Part shown: positions 1 to 5,617 of the stretch, in pieces
Position numbering within the stretch: the first letter of the stretch is position 1
Layout of the letters: each line of letters opens with the position of its first letter
Origin: CAZSLZ01 sp964607865
GTDB taxonomy: Bacteria; Vulcanimicrobiota; JAJTBE01; CAZSLZ01
DNA length: 9,788 nt
NCBI GenBank assembly: GCA_964607865.1
Contig: CAZSLZ010000125.1
Location: forward strand, 1 to 9,788
Direction: 5' to 3'
Program-made: the position numbers and the translations under genes
The notes under the pieces: model-generated
What the model was told of the DNA's origin: nothing
Seen by the model: only the letters and a program-made list of their open reading frames with translations
The model's database searches: none

Positions 1-457
1 AGGTATAACCGACGTAAACTATATCGCCGGGCTTCAAATTCTTTTTCTCAACATTTTTGCCCTGTTTCTGCAATTCCCAGCAGTTAACCTCATGCTTGAA
101 TTCAGGGCCTCCCACGCCGGCTTTTTTTACCATAGTACTTACAAAATCGGCGCAACGGGCAGTCTGGCCAGCTTTGAACTCTTTGCCGGCCCACTCCTTG
201 GAAACATTCACCAGCCGTTCACCGGCGGCAGCGCCGATGGCTCCGCCCAGATTGTTAACTCCGCCCATTTTGCTCATTAATGCCTGCAAATTCTGAGGGC
301 CGTTGGTGTAACTTACCGGGGTGAAATTGGAATTCCCCATTGCCTTCTTCAGGTTGGCGTCAAAAGGAATGGCTGATGAGGTTTTACCGGGGTTGAACCG
401 GTTTTGAATCATGTTAATACGGTTTAAAACGTGTTGTATTCCATTGAATCCGGCCAT
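1..457 (-). CDS. Probable NlpC/P60- or CHAP-like cysteine peptidase, 3' end cut by window edge
   Basis: The reading frame starts at ATG 457 and stays open for 152 codons to the left edge, so the C-terminus is missing. An SD (GGGAGGT) lies 7 bases before the ATG. The first 80 residues are low-information and include a helical segment with repeated Asn/Arg (residues 8-22). From about residue 89 the protein reads W-A-G-K-E-F-K-A-G-Q-T, then R-C-A-D-F-V-S-T-M with Cys102. This is the usual context of the nucleophile in NlpC/P60 and CHAP peptidoglycan peptidases. The segment LKPGDIVYVG (141-150) matches the strand that normally precedes the catalytic His, which would lie outside the window. No Sec signal peptide is visible. 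By inference it cuts peptide crosslinks of the cell wall, but the lack of a signal leaves its export route open. Substrate is unknown. Confidence 0.6.
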   Translation of the reverse strand, partial: MAGFNGIQHVLNRINMIQNRFNPGKTSSAIPFDANLKKAMGNSNFTPVSYTNGPQNLQALMSKMGGVNNLGGAIGAAAGERLVNVSKEWAGKEFKAGQTARCADFVSTMVKKAGVGGPEFKHEVNCWELQKQGKNVEKKNLKPGDIVYVGYT

Positions 458-544
458 GCATATACCTCCCGAGAAAATATCAATAAACAGATGCTTACTT
501 CATTTATATTATCTCATATTTTGGTTATGAATTAAAGGTAAATT

Positions 545-665
545 ATGTTAAATTCTTGTAAAAAAGATGTTAACAAAACTGTTTCTTTTAAACTTGTTAT
601 TAAATTATAACACCCGATTTAACATATTAGCAACATTTTCAACAATTATTAATAAAAGTTAACAT
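545..665. repeat. Four copies of ATGTTAA(A/C) in the peptidase upstream region
   Basis: The 8-mers are ATGTTAAA at 545-552 (+), ATGTTAAC at 567-574 (+), ATGTTAAA at 618-625 (-) and ATGTTAAC at 658-665 (-). The two plus-oriented copies lie on one side of the candidate -10 box and the two minus-oriented copies on the other side. The copies are not evenly spaced. They could be operator half-sites; the AT-rich composition makes chance a real alternative. Confidence 0.35.
604..633 (-). promoter_or_regulatory. Candidate sigma70 promoter for the peptidase gene
   Basis: Read on the minus strand, TTGCTA (628-633) is followed after 18 bases by TATAAT (604-609), a perfect -10 box with a mediocre -35. 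Transcription would start near 597. That gives a leader of about 140 bases before the ATG at 457. The motif sits inside the cluster of ATGTTAA repeats. Confidence 0.45.
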
Positions 666-722
666 GATTTTCAGGTATCGCCTTTTAGTTTCGTTTTTAT
701 CATAAGCAAAGAAGTTTTGATA

Positions 723-1304
723 TTAAGTTTTATTACTCAATAATTTTTCTATTATTCCCTGTAACTCGTTATAAAATTCTTCAAATTGGTTAAATGTTTT
801 ATCACTAAAACTCAATCGTTGACCATTATGATTTCTGTCTAGACTTTCTTTTTTAATCGGGCAAGGATATCTTCCAAGCCAAGTTGCGTTTTCTGTAAGT
901 CGATTCAAAAATTCTTGTCTCTCATTATTCATTTCTATTTTTTCTTTTACTATATTTACTAAACTATTTAAATTATGTTGTTTAACATCTTTTATTAATT
1001 CTTTGCTGTTTTTTCCTTCGTTCTCTTTACAATAAATGCATTTTAATAAGTTTTCTATGGAGTACGCTGCTAACATATAGGATATTCTTACTAACTTTTG
1101 TTGAAGAAAAAACTTATACATTTCTTCTCTTGAAATCTTTTTATCAGAAGTATTATTATCAAGTTCCTCTTTTGAACATTCAAATATACTTTTATTTTCA
1201 TTATATATTTTTTTAGCGGAAATAAATAAGGCTTCTGCTTTTATCAGCCATCCAGATGGCTCTTTAACAACTAAATTATGTTTTTCTTCAAGGTTGAAAG
1301 ACAA
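723..1304 (-). CDS. AT-rich hypothetical protein, possibly HEPN-like
   Basis: A 193-residue soluble, mostly helical protein that I do not recognise with confidence. The start is TTG at 1304. It is supported by AAAGGA at 1314-1319, 9 bases upstream, and no in-frame ATG competes near the N-terminus. A helix at 75-95 (SYMLAAYSIENLLKCIYCKE), a following H-N-L-x-x-L (110-115) and an RYPCP motif (145-149) recall HEPN-type helical bundles. No clear R-x4-6-H ribonuclease motif is seen, so an RNase role is not supported. The gene is visibly richer in A+T than the PFL gene upstream, with many Asn/Lys/Ile codons, which suggests transfer or relaxed selection. It lies 27 bases after the PFL stop codon and in the same frame. 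It stops at TAA. The gene call is likely real; its function is unknown. Confidence 0.65.
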   Translation of the reverse strand: MSFNLEEKHNLVVKEPSGWLIKAEALFISAKKIYNENKSIFECSKEELDNNTSDKKISREEMYKFFLQQKLVRISYMLAAYSIENLLKCIYCKENEGKNSKELIKDVKQHNLNSLVNIVKEKIEMNNERQEFLNRLTENATWLGRYPCPIKKESLDRNHNGQRLSFSDKTFNQFEEFYNELQGIIEKLLSNKT

Positions 1305-1331
1305 AAAAGTTGATCCTTTACAAGAATTCTT

Positions 1332-1610
1332 CTAATTCCTCAATCCCTGTATGGGCGCGGGGATTCTTCCTCCACGGCGGATGAATTTAGAACTGGAATA
1401 TTTATTTACCGGCATGACCGGAGCAGAGCCCAGAAGTCCGCCGTAGTCTATCAAATCCCCTTCCTTCGCGCCAGGTATAGGCAGAATACGCACAGCTGTG
1501 GTCTTGTTGTTGATTACACCTATGGCCATTTCATCTGCGATAATTCCTGCTATGGTTTCCACCGGGGTATCTCCGGGGATGGCAATCATATCCAGTCCAA
1601 CAGAGCAGAC
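1332..1610 (-). pseudogene. C-terminal part of PFL/DUF711 family protein, beyond the amber codon
   Basis: This stretch continues the frame of the upstream PFL part directly after the TAG at 1611-1613. It begins V-C-S-V-G-L-D-M-I-A-I-P-G-D-T and ends with the family's conserved GGRIPAPI segment, stopping at TAG 1332. An internal ATG (1589) would give an 85-residue piece, but no convincing SD precedes it. The fragment is therefore unlikely to be made on its own. Sequence conservation through the whole piece looks intact. Either the interruption is recent, or the amber codon is read through, or it is a sequence error. Together the two parts span 454 codons before the final stop, the usual size of this family. 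Confidence 0.75.
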
Positions 1611-1613
1611 CTA
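1611..1613 (-). other. In-frame amber (TAG) codon inside the PFL gene
   Basis: On the minus strand the codons run CTG GAG GCC ATG ACC TAG GTC TGC TCT GTT. The flanking residues LEAMT and VCSVGLDM are contiguous in homologues as I recall them, with a small residue (often Ala, Ser or Cys) at this position. So this is a nonsense codon replacing one residue, not a frameshift or gene boundary. TAG ends other genes here (3810, 4605), so a genome-wide reassignment is unlikely. Confidence 0.85.
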
Positions 1614-2696
1614 GGTCATGGCCTCCAGTTTGTCCAGGCTCACAGCCTGGTTTTGAACCGCCCTTATCATTCCTGCATCTTCACTTACAGGTATAAATGC
1701 GCCGGAAAGTCCTCCCACGTAGGAAGAAGCCATGGCGCCGCCTTTTTTAACGGCATCTACCAGCATTGCCAGGGCAGCTGTTGTTCCGTGAGCGCCGCAG
1801 AATTCGAGTCCCATTTCTTCAAGAATATTGGCTACCGAGTCGCCGGGGGCCGGGGTAGGCGCCAATGATAGATCCACGATACCAAATTCAAAACCCAGGC
1901 GTCGGGAAACCTCTCTTCCCACCAGTTCGCCCATACGGGTAATTTTGAAGGCGGTTTTTTTGATGGTTTCAGCTACCTGGCCAAGATCAGCTTCGCTTCC
2001 CAGCCGGGAAAGCACTGACCTGACCACACCGGGGCCGCTGACCCCTACATTTATGGTTATTTCACCCTCGCCGAAACCGTGAAGGGCGCCGGCTATAAAG
2101 GGGTTGTCATCGGTGATATTGGAGAAAACCACGAGTTTTGCGCAACCCACACCCTGCCTGTCGGCGGTTTCGGAAGCAGTCTTTTTTATTATGCCAGCCA
2201 TAAGATAAACTGCATCCATGTTAATGCCGGCGCGGGTGGAAGCCAGGCTTACTGAGGAGCAGACGTGTTCGGTGGTTGCAAGGGCATGGGGAATGGATTG
2301 CATTAATTTTAAATCTCCGGGTTTTATTCCCTTGTGAACGAAGGCTGAAAAACCGCCCAGATAATCAATGCCCACGGTATTGGCAGCTTTGTCCAGGCTT
2401 TCTGCGATGGGTACGTAATTTTCAGTATGGCATGAAGCTGCCACGTAGGATATGGGAGTAACAGCGATTCTTTTATTGGCAATGGGGATACCGTATTCCG
2501 AGGAAATCTCATCGACTGTGCTTACCAGTTTTTGAGCGGTACGGCAGATTTTATCATAAATCAGATTGCTGGCAGTTTTACAGTCGGGATGAGAACAATC
2601 ACCCAGGCTGATTCCCATGGTAACAGTTCGAATATCCAGGGATTCCATGTCAATCATTCTCAGTGTTTCCAATATTTCGTCATAGCTAAACCACAT
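1611..2696 (-). CDS. PFL/DUF711 (UPF0210) family protein, N-terminal 361 residues, ended by in-frame amber
   Basis: The start ATG at 2696 is preceded by GAGGT with a 6-base spacer. The protein begins with a helical region, then LDIRTVTMGISLGDC, a near-invariant opening of this family. Other family segments are VCSSVSLASTRAGINM (about 145-160), GFGEGEITINVGVSGPG (about 207-223), FGIVDLSLAPTPAPGDSVA (about 271-289) and GGLSGAFIPVSEDAGMI (about 328-344). Members adopt a pyruvate-formate-lyase-like fold but lack an established reaction. In some genomes they sit beside an ACT-domain gene, which is absent here. The frame ends at TAG 1611, although the expected C-terminus follows in the same frame (1332-1610). 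A 361-residue product would lack about 90 residues and is probably non-functional unless the stop is suppressed. Family assignment is secure; function is unknown. Confidence 0.85.
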   Translation of the reverse strand: MWFSYDEILETLRMIDMESLDIRTVTMGISLGDCSHPDCKTASNLIYDKICRTAQKLVSTVDEISSEYGIPIANKRIAVTPISYVAASCHTENYVPIAESLDKAANTVGIDYLGGFSAFVHKGIKPGDLKLMQSIPHALATTEHVCSSVSLASTRAGINMDAVYLMAGIIKKTASETADRQGVGCAKLVVFSNITDDNPFIAGALHGFGEGEITINVGVSGPGVVRSVLSRLGSEADLGQVAETIKKTAFKITRMGELVGREVSRRLGFEFGIVDLSLAPTPAPGDSVANILEEMGLEFCGAHGTTAALAMLVDAVKKGGAMASSYVGGLSGAFIPVSEDAGMIRAVQNQAVSLDKLEAMT

Positions 2697-2742
2697 AAAG
2701 GGACCTCAGTTCTTGAATTTTATGAATTTTTCTTCGAATCTC

Positions 2743-2766
2743 AAAAAAATCCCTGTATAACAGGGA
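2743..2766 (-). terminator. Rho-independent terminator, potentially bidirectional
   Basis: A perfect 7-bp stem TCCCTGT / ACAGGGA with a 3-base loop lies at 2750-2766. On the minus strand it is followed by seven T residues (complement of 2743-2749), 18 bases after the stop codon of the 114-residue membrane gene. On the plus strand it is followed by GTTTTT, a weaker tract. It separates the membrane gene from the PFL gene. The PFL gene must therefore use a promoter in or near this stem, or readthrough. Confidence 0.8.
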
Positions 2767-2784
2767 GTTTTTCATCGGTTGATT

Positions 2785-3129
2785 TTATTCAGTTTCAGTA
2801 TCTTCAATTTCAGCCTTGTCATTTTCCAGGTAATCAGCAGCCAGGTAAGCGCAAACTCCTACCAGGGCAAGAAAAATATATGTAATCAAATGGCTGATTG
2901 AGTAGGCAGCCACTCCCACCAGCTTGCCGAAAAAGCCGGACAGGGGAAAAGACCCGCGAAAACCTTCGTAATTGTCTGAGATTCCCGGCACGAAAAAGTA
3001 AGCGCAGGCAAATATAACAAATAAGAAAGCGCAGATAGAAGCAATATAGGTTAAAATCTTTACGATTTCTTCCCTGGTTTCAGGGTCCAGTTTTATAGAT
3101 TTTAAATTCACAATTGATGCAACACTCAT
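2785..3129 (-). CDS. Small two-helix membrane protein, weakly like the FtsK N-terminal membrane region
   Basis: A 114-residue protein with a short cytoplasmic-looking N-terminus, a transmembrane helix at about 24-47, a linker (GISDNYEGFRGSFPLSG) and a second helix at about 69-97. An acidic tail (EDTETE) ends it. The spacing of helix, G-rich linker and a G-x-x-A-Y helix recalls the 4TM N-terminal domain of FtsK/SpoIIIE, but no motor domain follows: the PFL gene begins directly downstream after a terminator. That resemblance is only suggestive. The ATG at 3129 has no SD of its own. It overlaps by four bases (ATGA) the stop of an upstream eight-codon ORF that does have one, so coupling is likely. 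Function unknown. Confidence 0.7.
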   Translation of the reverse strand: MSVASIVNLKSIKLDPETREEIVKILTYIASICAFLFVIFACAYFFVPGISDNYEGFRGSFPLSGFFGKLVGVAAYSISHLITYIFLALVGVCAYLAADYLENDKAEIEDTETE

Positions 3130-3152
3130 AAAATTTTTTGGAAGATACTCAT
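3126..3152 (-). CDS. Eight-codon leader peptide, coupled to the 114-residue membrane gene
   Basis: On the minus strand, ATG AGT ATC TTC CAA AAA ATT TTA TGA encodes MSIFQKIL. AAGGA lies 6 bases before its ATG, a good SD. Its TGA overlaps the ATG of the downstream gene as ATGA. The downstream gene lacks an SD, so ribosomes terminating here would reinitiate on it. The alternative is that the 114-residue gene is simply weakly initiated and this ORF is chance. Confidence 0.45.
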   Translation of the reverse strand: MSIFQKIL

Positions 3153-3161
3153 AAATCTTCC
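3140..3161 (-). promoter_or_regulatory. Hairpin over the leader-peptide ribosome binding site
   Basis: A perfect 7-bp stem GGAAGAT / ATCTTCC (3155-3161 with 3140-3146) encloses an 8-base loop that holds the ATG of the eight-codon leader ORF. The upper arm includes part of its SD. Folding would hide the SD and could control the leader and, by coupling, the membrane gene. Confidence 0.4.
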
Positions 3162-3172
3162 TTTTACTTTCG

Positions 3173-3200
3173 ATAATATAATTGTTGATTTTTCTTGAAA
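3173..3200 (-). promoter_or_regulatory. Weak candidate promoter for the 114-residue membrane gene
   Basis: On the minus strand TTTCAA (3195-3200) is followed after 16 bases by TATTAT (3173-3178). The -10 is good and the -35 is poor. Transcription would start about 15 bases before the leader ORF. It lies in the divergent region between this gene and the phosphoribosyltransferase gene. Confidence 0.3.
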
Positions 3201-3296
3201 CTCCATTAAAACCCTTTCATGGGCTTCCGATCACAACAAGGAAATTTTTATTAATTGCAGAAAATTTGTTGAAAATAAAAGTTATAGGAGAAATTA

Positions 3297-3809
3297 ATGG
3301 ATAGAAATGAACTTCTTGATTCAGGAGAGATGGGGATTAGCTGGGATGATCTGGGAAAACTCTGTATAGACCTTGCCCAGAAGATTCACAACGAGTTTGA
3401 CCCCGATATTGTGGTGGGAATAGTGAAAGCTGGCGTATTGCCCGGAGTAATCATTTCTTCTTTGTTAAACAAGGATTTTTATACTATAAAATTATCCAGG
3501 AAGGTAAAAAACCGTATTGTTCATGCCCGGCCCATTTTGTTTGTTCCAATAACTGAATCGGTTTATAACAAGAAAGTTTTATTAATTGACGAGTTTGCAG
3601 TGTCTGGCGAAACCATAAAAATGGCTGAGGAGGAAATAATAAGCAAACAGGCCAGCCAGGTAAAAACCGCAACACTTTTTGCCAATAAGGAAGGTTACAG
3701 GCCCGATTGGTTTGTTGTGGACACAGCGAAAAAGATAGTAAACCCCTGGGATAAATATATACTTGACAGGAAAGGCGAACTGCAGATGAACCCGGAATTG
3801 GAAATGTAA
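3297..3809 (+). CDS. Purine-type phosphoribosyltransferase (COG2236-like)
   Basis: A 170-residue cytoplasmic enzyme of the PRTase fold, which transfers a base onto PRPP with release of pyrophosphate. The PRPP-binding loop is VLLIDEFAVSGET (94-106): four hydrophobic residues, an acidic pair (D-E), then S-G-E-T binding the phosphate. The segment VVGIVKAGVLPG (39-50) is the pyrophosphate loop. The C-terminal part has FVVDTAKKIVNPWDKYI (139-155), where a Trp before an acidic residue typically marks hypoxanthine/xanthine/guanine-type enzymes. The loop has D-E where many members have E-D or D-D. The start ATG has TAGGAG (3285-3290) 6 bases upstream. Its stop codon ends one base before the stop codon of the convergent ECF gene. 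Base specificity cannot be read from sequence; an unusual substrate is possible. Confidence 0.8.
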   Translation: MDRNELLDSGEMGISWDDLGKLCIDLAQKIHNEFDPDIVVGIVKAGVLPGVIISSLLNKDFYTIKLSRKVKNRIVHARPILFVPITESVYNKKVLLIDEFAVSGETIKMAEEEIISKQASQVKTATLFANKEGYRPDWFVVDTAKKIVNPWDKYILDRKGELQMNPELEM

Positions 3810-4427
3810 CTAACTTTTGGCTTCAGCGTTTTTTTTAGATAATTCAGATATTTCAACCTCACTGGTTGGCCTTATGAACGAAGCCACTTTTTTGTAAGTT
3901 ATAAAAGTTATGGCGCCGTTGACCAGGCCCTTGAAAAGATTAAAAGGGACCACAATAAGCAAAATAAGCTTAAGAAGTTGGGCGCTGTTTTCAACTTTAA
4001 TTACTGGCAGAAAAGTTTTAAAGAACCAGGGTAGAATGAGGAAATTAAGAGGAATCATCACCAGAATAGAAGACAGAACCCCGGCAATTAAGGCCAGCAG
4101 TGCATTGCCCCAGGTTTTCTTCCGTTTGTATGTGTAAGCTGAAACCAGTACCATTATTGTTGTTGCCAGTGTATTCATGGGAAGCCCGATTATTTCTTCC
4201 GGCGAATATTTTATGACGGCAAAAAGCAGGTTCTTAAGAATTAAAACCACAAACCCCACCCAGGGGCCCAGGGCGAAACCAGCAATGAGGACGGGAACAT
4301 CGGAAATATCAATTTTCAGAAAAGGTGCACCGGGGTAGGGAATTTGAATATACATCAATAATGTGCCCACTGAAACCAGCAGCGCCATTTGAATCATTAG
4401 TTTTATAGACAGGCTTTTCTTTTTCAT
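3810..4427 (-). CDS. ribU: ECF transporter S component, RibU-like (riboflavin)
   Basis: A 205-residue integral membrane protein with about six hydrophobic helices, the usual size of an S component. The N-terminal region carries PFLKIDISDVPVLIAGFALG (about 35-54) followed by a G-F-V-V-L-x-L-K-N-L-L helix. This is the hallmark of riboflavin-binding RibU proteins. Such proteins bind the vitamin in the membrane and work with an energising EcfT-EcfA module encoded elsewhere. No ECF ATPase gene is in the window. The promoter 4447-4475 places the start of transcription about 12 bases before the ATG, too short for an FMN riboswitch. No SD precedes the ATG. The basic start MKKK suits an inside N-terminus. 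It ends with TAG directly against the phosphoribosyltransferase stop. The family is sure; riboflavin as ligand is an inference from the motif. Confidence 0.85.
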   Translation of the reverse strand: MKKKSLSIKLMIQMALLVSVGTLLMYIQIPYPGAPFLKIDISDVPVLIAGFALGPWVGFVVLILKNLLFAVIKYSPEEIIGLPMNTLATTIMVLVSAYTYKRKKTWGNALLALIAGVLSSILVMIPLNFLILPWFFKTFLPVIKVENSAQLLKLILLIVVPFNLFKGLVNGAITFITYKKVASFIRPTSEVEISELSKKNAEAKS

Positions 4428-4446
4428 AATATAAATTTCTATATGA

Positions 4447-4475
4447 AATATAGACCATTTGCAGGGTTATGTCAA
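4447..4475 (-). promoter_or_regulatory. Near-consensus sigma70 promoter of the ECF S-component gene
   Basis: On the minus strand a perfect TTGACA (4470-4475) is separated by exactly 17 bases from TATATT (4447-4452). Transcription would start near 4440, leaving a leader of about 12 bases with no SD before the ATG at 4427. Confidence 0.8.
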
Positions 4476-4604
4476 ATAATATAAATCGGTTGTTTATTCT
4501 AAGATAACTGAAAACGGCATCAATATATCGAATAACAATAAAATAAAATTAGTTTCTTTTGAGAAAAAACTGTAAATTTTCAGATATTTTTTGGGGAAGC
4601 AGTG

Positions 4605-5036
4605 CTAACGATTTTTCCCCCTGCCAATTTTGGATTTAGTATTTTTTTTCAGAGCCAGTTGGCGTTCTTCACTTTCCTTGAGGAATCTGGAAAGTTTATC
4701 TTCAAAAGAAGATTTGCCTTTTTTGGTATCTTTTTTTGTCCAGGCAGGAACATATTCCACAGGAGGTTCTTCCTCGACAACGGGTTCCTTTTTCTCTGCC
4801 GGGGGGGCGGCCTGTTTTAAAGAAAGATCATATTTGCCTTTTTCGTTGACGCCCAAAACCTTTACAGTGACTTTATCCCCCACTTTTAAATATTCGTTTA
4901 TATCTTTTACATAGGCGTCTGCTACCTCTGATATATGAATAAGGCCCGATTCGTTGTCTTCCAACTTGACGAATGCGCCAAAATTTGCTATTCCCGTAAT
5001 TTCTCCTTCTACCAGAGTTCCTATCTCCAGGGACAT
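4605..5036 (-). CDS. yabR: S1 RNA-binding domain protein, YabR-type
   Basis: A 143-residue protein. Residues 3-74 form one S1 (OB-fold) domain: GTLVEGEITGIANFGAFVKL, then GLIHISEVA, VKDINEYLKVGDKVTVKVLG and the closing YDLSLKQ strand. A Pro/Glu-rich linker (76-98) follows. The C-terminal tail SFEDKLSRFLKESEERQLAL and its basic end RGKNR match the conserved tail of YabR-like proteins. The start ATG has GGAGG about 10 bases upstream. It lies 42 bases downstream of the divIC-type gene on the same strand, the same order as divIC-yabR in Bacillus, so a shared transcript is likely. By inference it binds RNA or the ribosome; its exact role in the family is not settled. It stops at TAG. Confidence 0.85.
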   Translation of the reverse strand: MSLEIGTLVEGEITGIANFGAFVKLEDNESGLIHISEVADAYVKDINEYLKVGDKVTVKVLGVNEKGKYDLSLKQAAPPAEKKEPVVEEEPPVEYVPAWTKKDTKKGKSSFEDKLSRFLKESEERQLALKKNTKSKIGRGKNR

Positions 5037-5078
5037 ACCCCATAATCCTCCGTTCTTAGATTTCTAAAAGTTGAAAAT

Positions 5079-5468
5079 TCACTTCTGTTTGCTTTTTTCC
5101 TTCGTCTTGATGGAATCCTTAGTGTCCAACTCATCTTTTTCATCAATTATAATCGGTATTTCTTTTTTCTTAATCAAACCCAGTTTGTTTCTGGCAATTT
5201 CTTCTATTCCCCGGGGGGTTTTCAGGTAATCTCTTTCTTCTTCCATTTTCTTCTTTTCAATTTCCAGCCGGTTAACTTCCACTTGAATAACTTTTTCTTC
5301 TTTTAAAATATTTCCATGTTCTGCTTTTTTTACCTGGGCCAAATTATAAAAATGAGTTGCTATAGGAATGACAATACAAACAAATAAAACTGCCAGAAGG
5401 AAACCGAGGTTAACTTCCTTCGGCCCTTTGAACTCCTTTTTGTTTTTCATTTGTTCATTATCACTCAT
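5079..5468 (-). CDS. divIC: DivIC/FtsB-type septum formation initiator
   Basis: A 129-residue bitopic membrane protein of the cell-division complex. The cytoplasmic N-terminus (1-19) is followed by one transmembrane helix (about 20-40) and a charged coiled coil (about 43-82). Then comes the family signature TPRGIEEIARNKLGLIKKKE (84-103). A Lys/Asp/Glu-rich tail ends it. DivIC/FtsB partners FtsL and FtsQ/DivIB at the septum and helps activate septal wall synthesis. The position directly before a yabR-like S1 gene supports the DivIC name over FtsB. The start ATG is preceded by AGAGG with a 7-base spacer. A good promoter lies at 5529-5558. The Lys-rich C-terminal extension after the signature (about 25 residues) is longer than in typical FtsB. 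Confidence 0.82.
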   Translation of the reverse strand: MSDNEQMKNKKEFKGPKEVNLGFLLAVLFVCIVIPIATHFYNLAQVKKAEHGNILKEEKVIQVEVNRLEIEKKKMEEERDYLKTPRGIEEIARNKLGLIKKKEIPIIIDEKDELDTKDSIKTKEKSKQK

Positions 5469-5528
5469 AAAATTGCCTCTTATAACTTATCAAGTTTATT
5501 TTTCTCCAAATACAGTTTACATCCTTTA

Positions 5529-5558
5529 ATAATACATTAAAATACAGGAGAAAGTCAA
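5529..5558 (-). promoter_or_regulatory. Sigma70 promoter of the divIC-yabR unit
   Basis: On the minus strand TTGACT (5553-5558) and TATTAT (5529-5534) are 18 bases apart. Each box differs from consensus by one base. The predicted start near 5522 gives a leader of about 54 bases. Confidence 0.65.
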
Positions 5559-5617
5559 AAAAAACAATAATCAAGCATTATAATATTCGCTCAAGAAAAA
5601 TTCCAAAGGGGACAAAC

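Noticed and set aside
1332..1589. Independent 85-residue gene
   Set aside because: It is the conserved C-terminus of the PFL family protein in the same frame as the upstream part, and its ATG lacks a ribosome binding site.
1611..1613. Genome-wide reassignment of TAG to an amino acid
   Set aside because: TAG ends the ECF gene (3810) and the yabR gene (4605) at natural family C-termini, and no special context for recoding is visible.
4428..4604. FMN riboswitch upstream of the riboflavin-type transporter gene
   Set aside because: The near-consensus promoter at 4447-4475 leaves only about 12 bases of leader, and no conserved riboswitch helices are seen.
4541..4604. Intrinsic terminator after yabR
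   Set aside because: There are T-rich runs, but no stem longer than three or four pairs precedes them on the minus strand.
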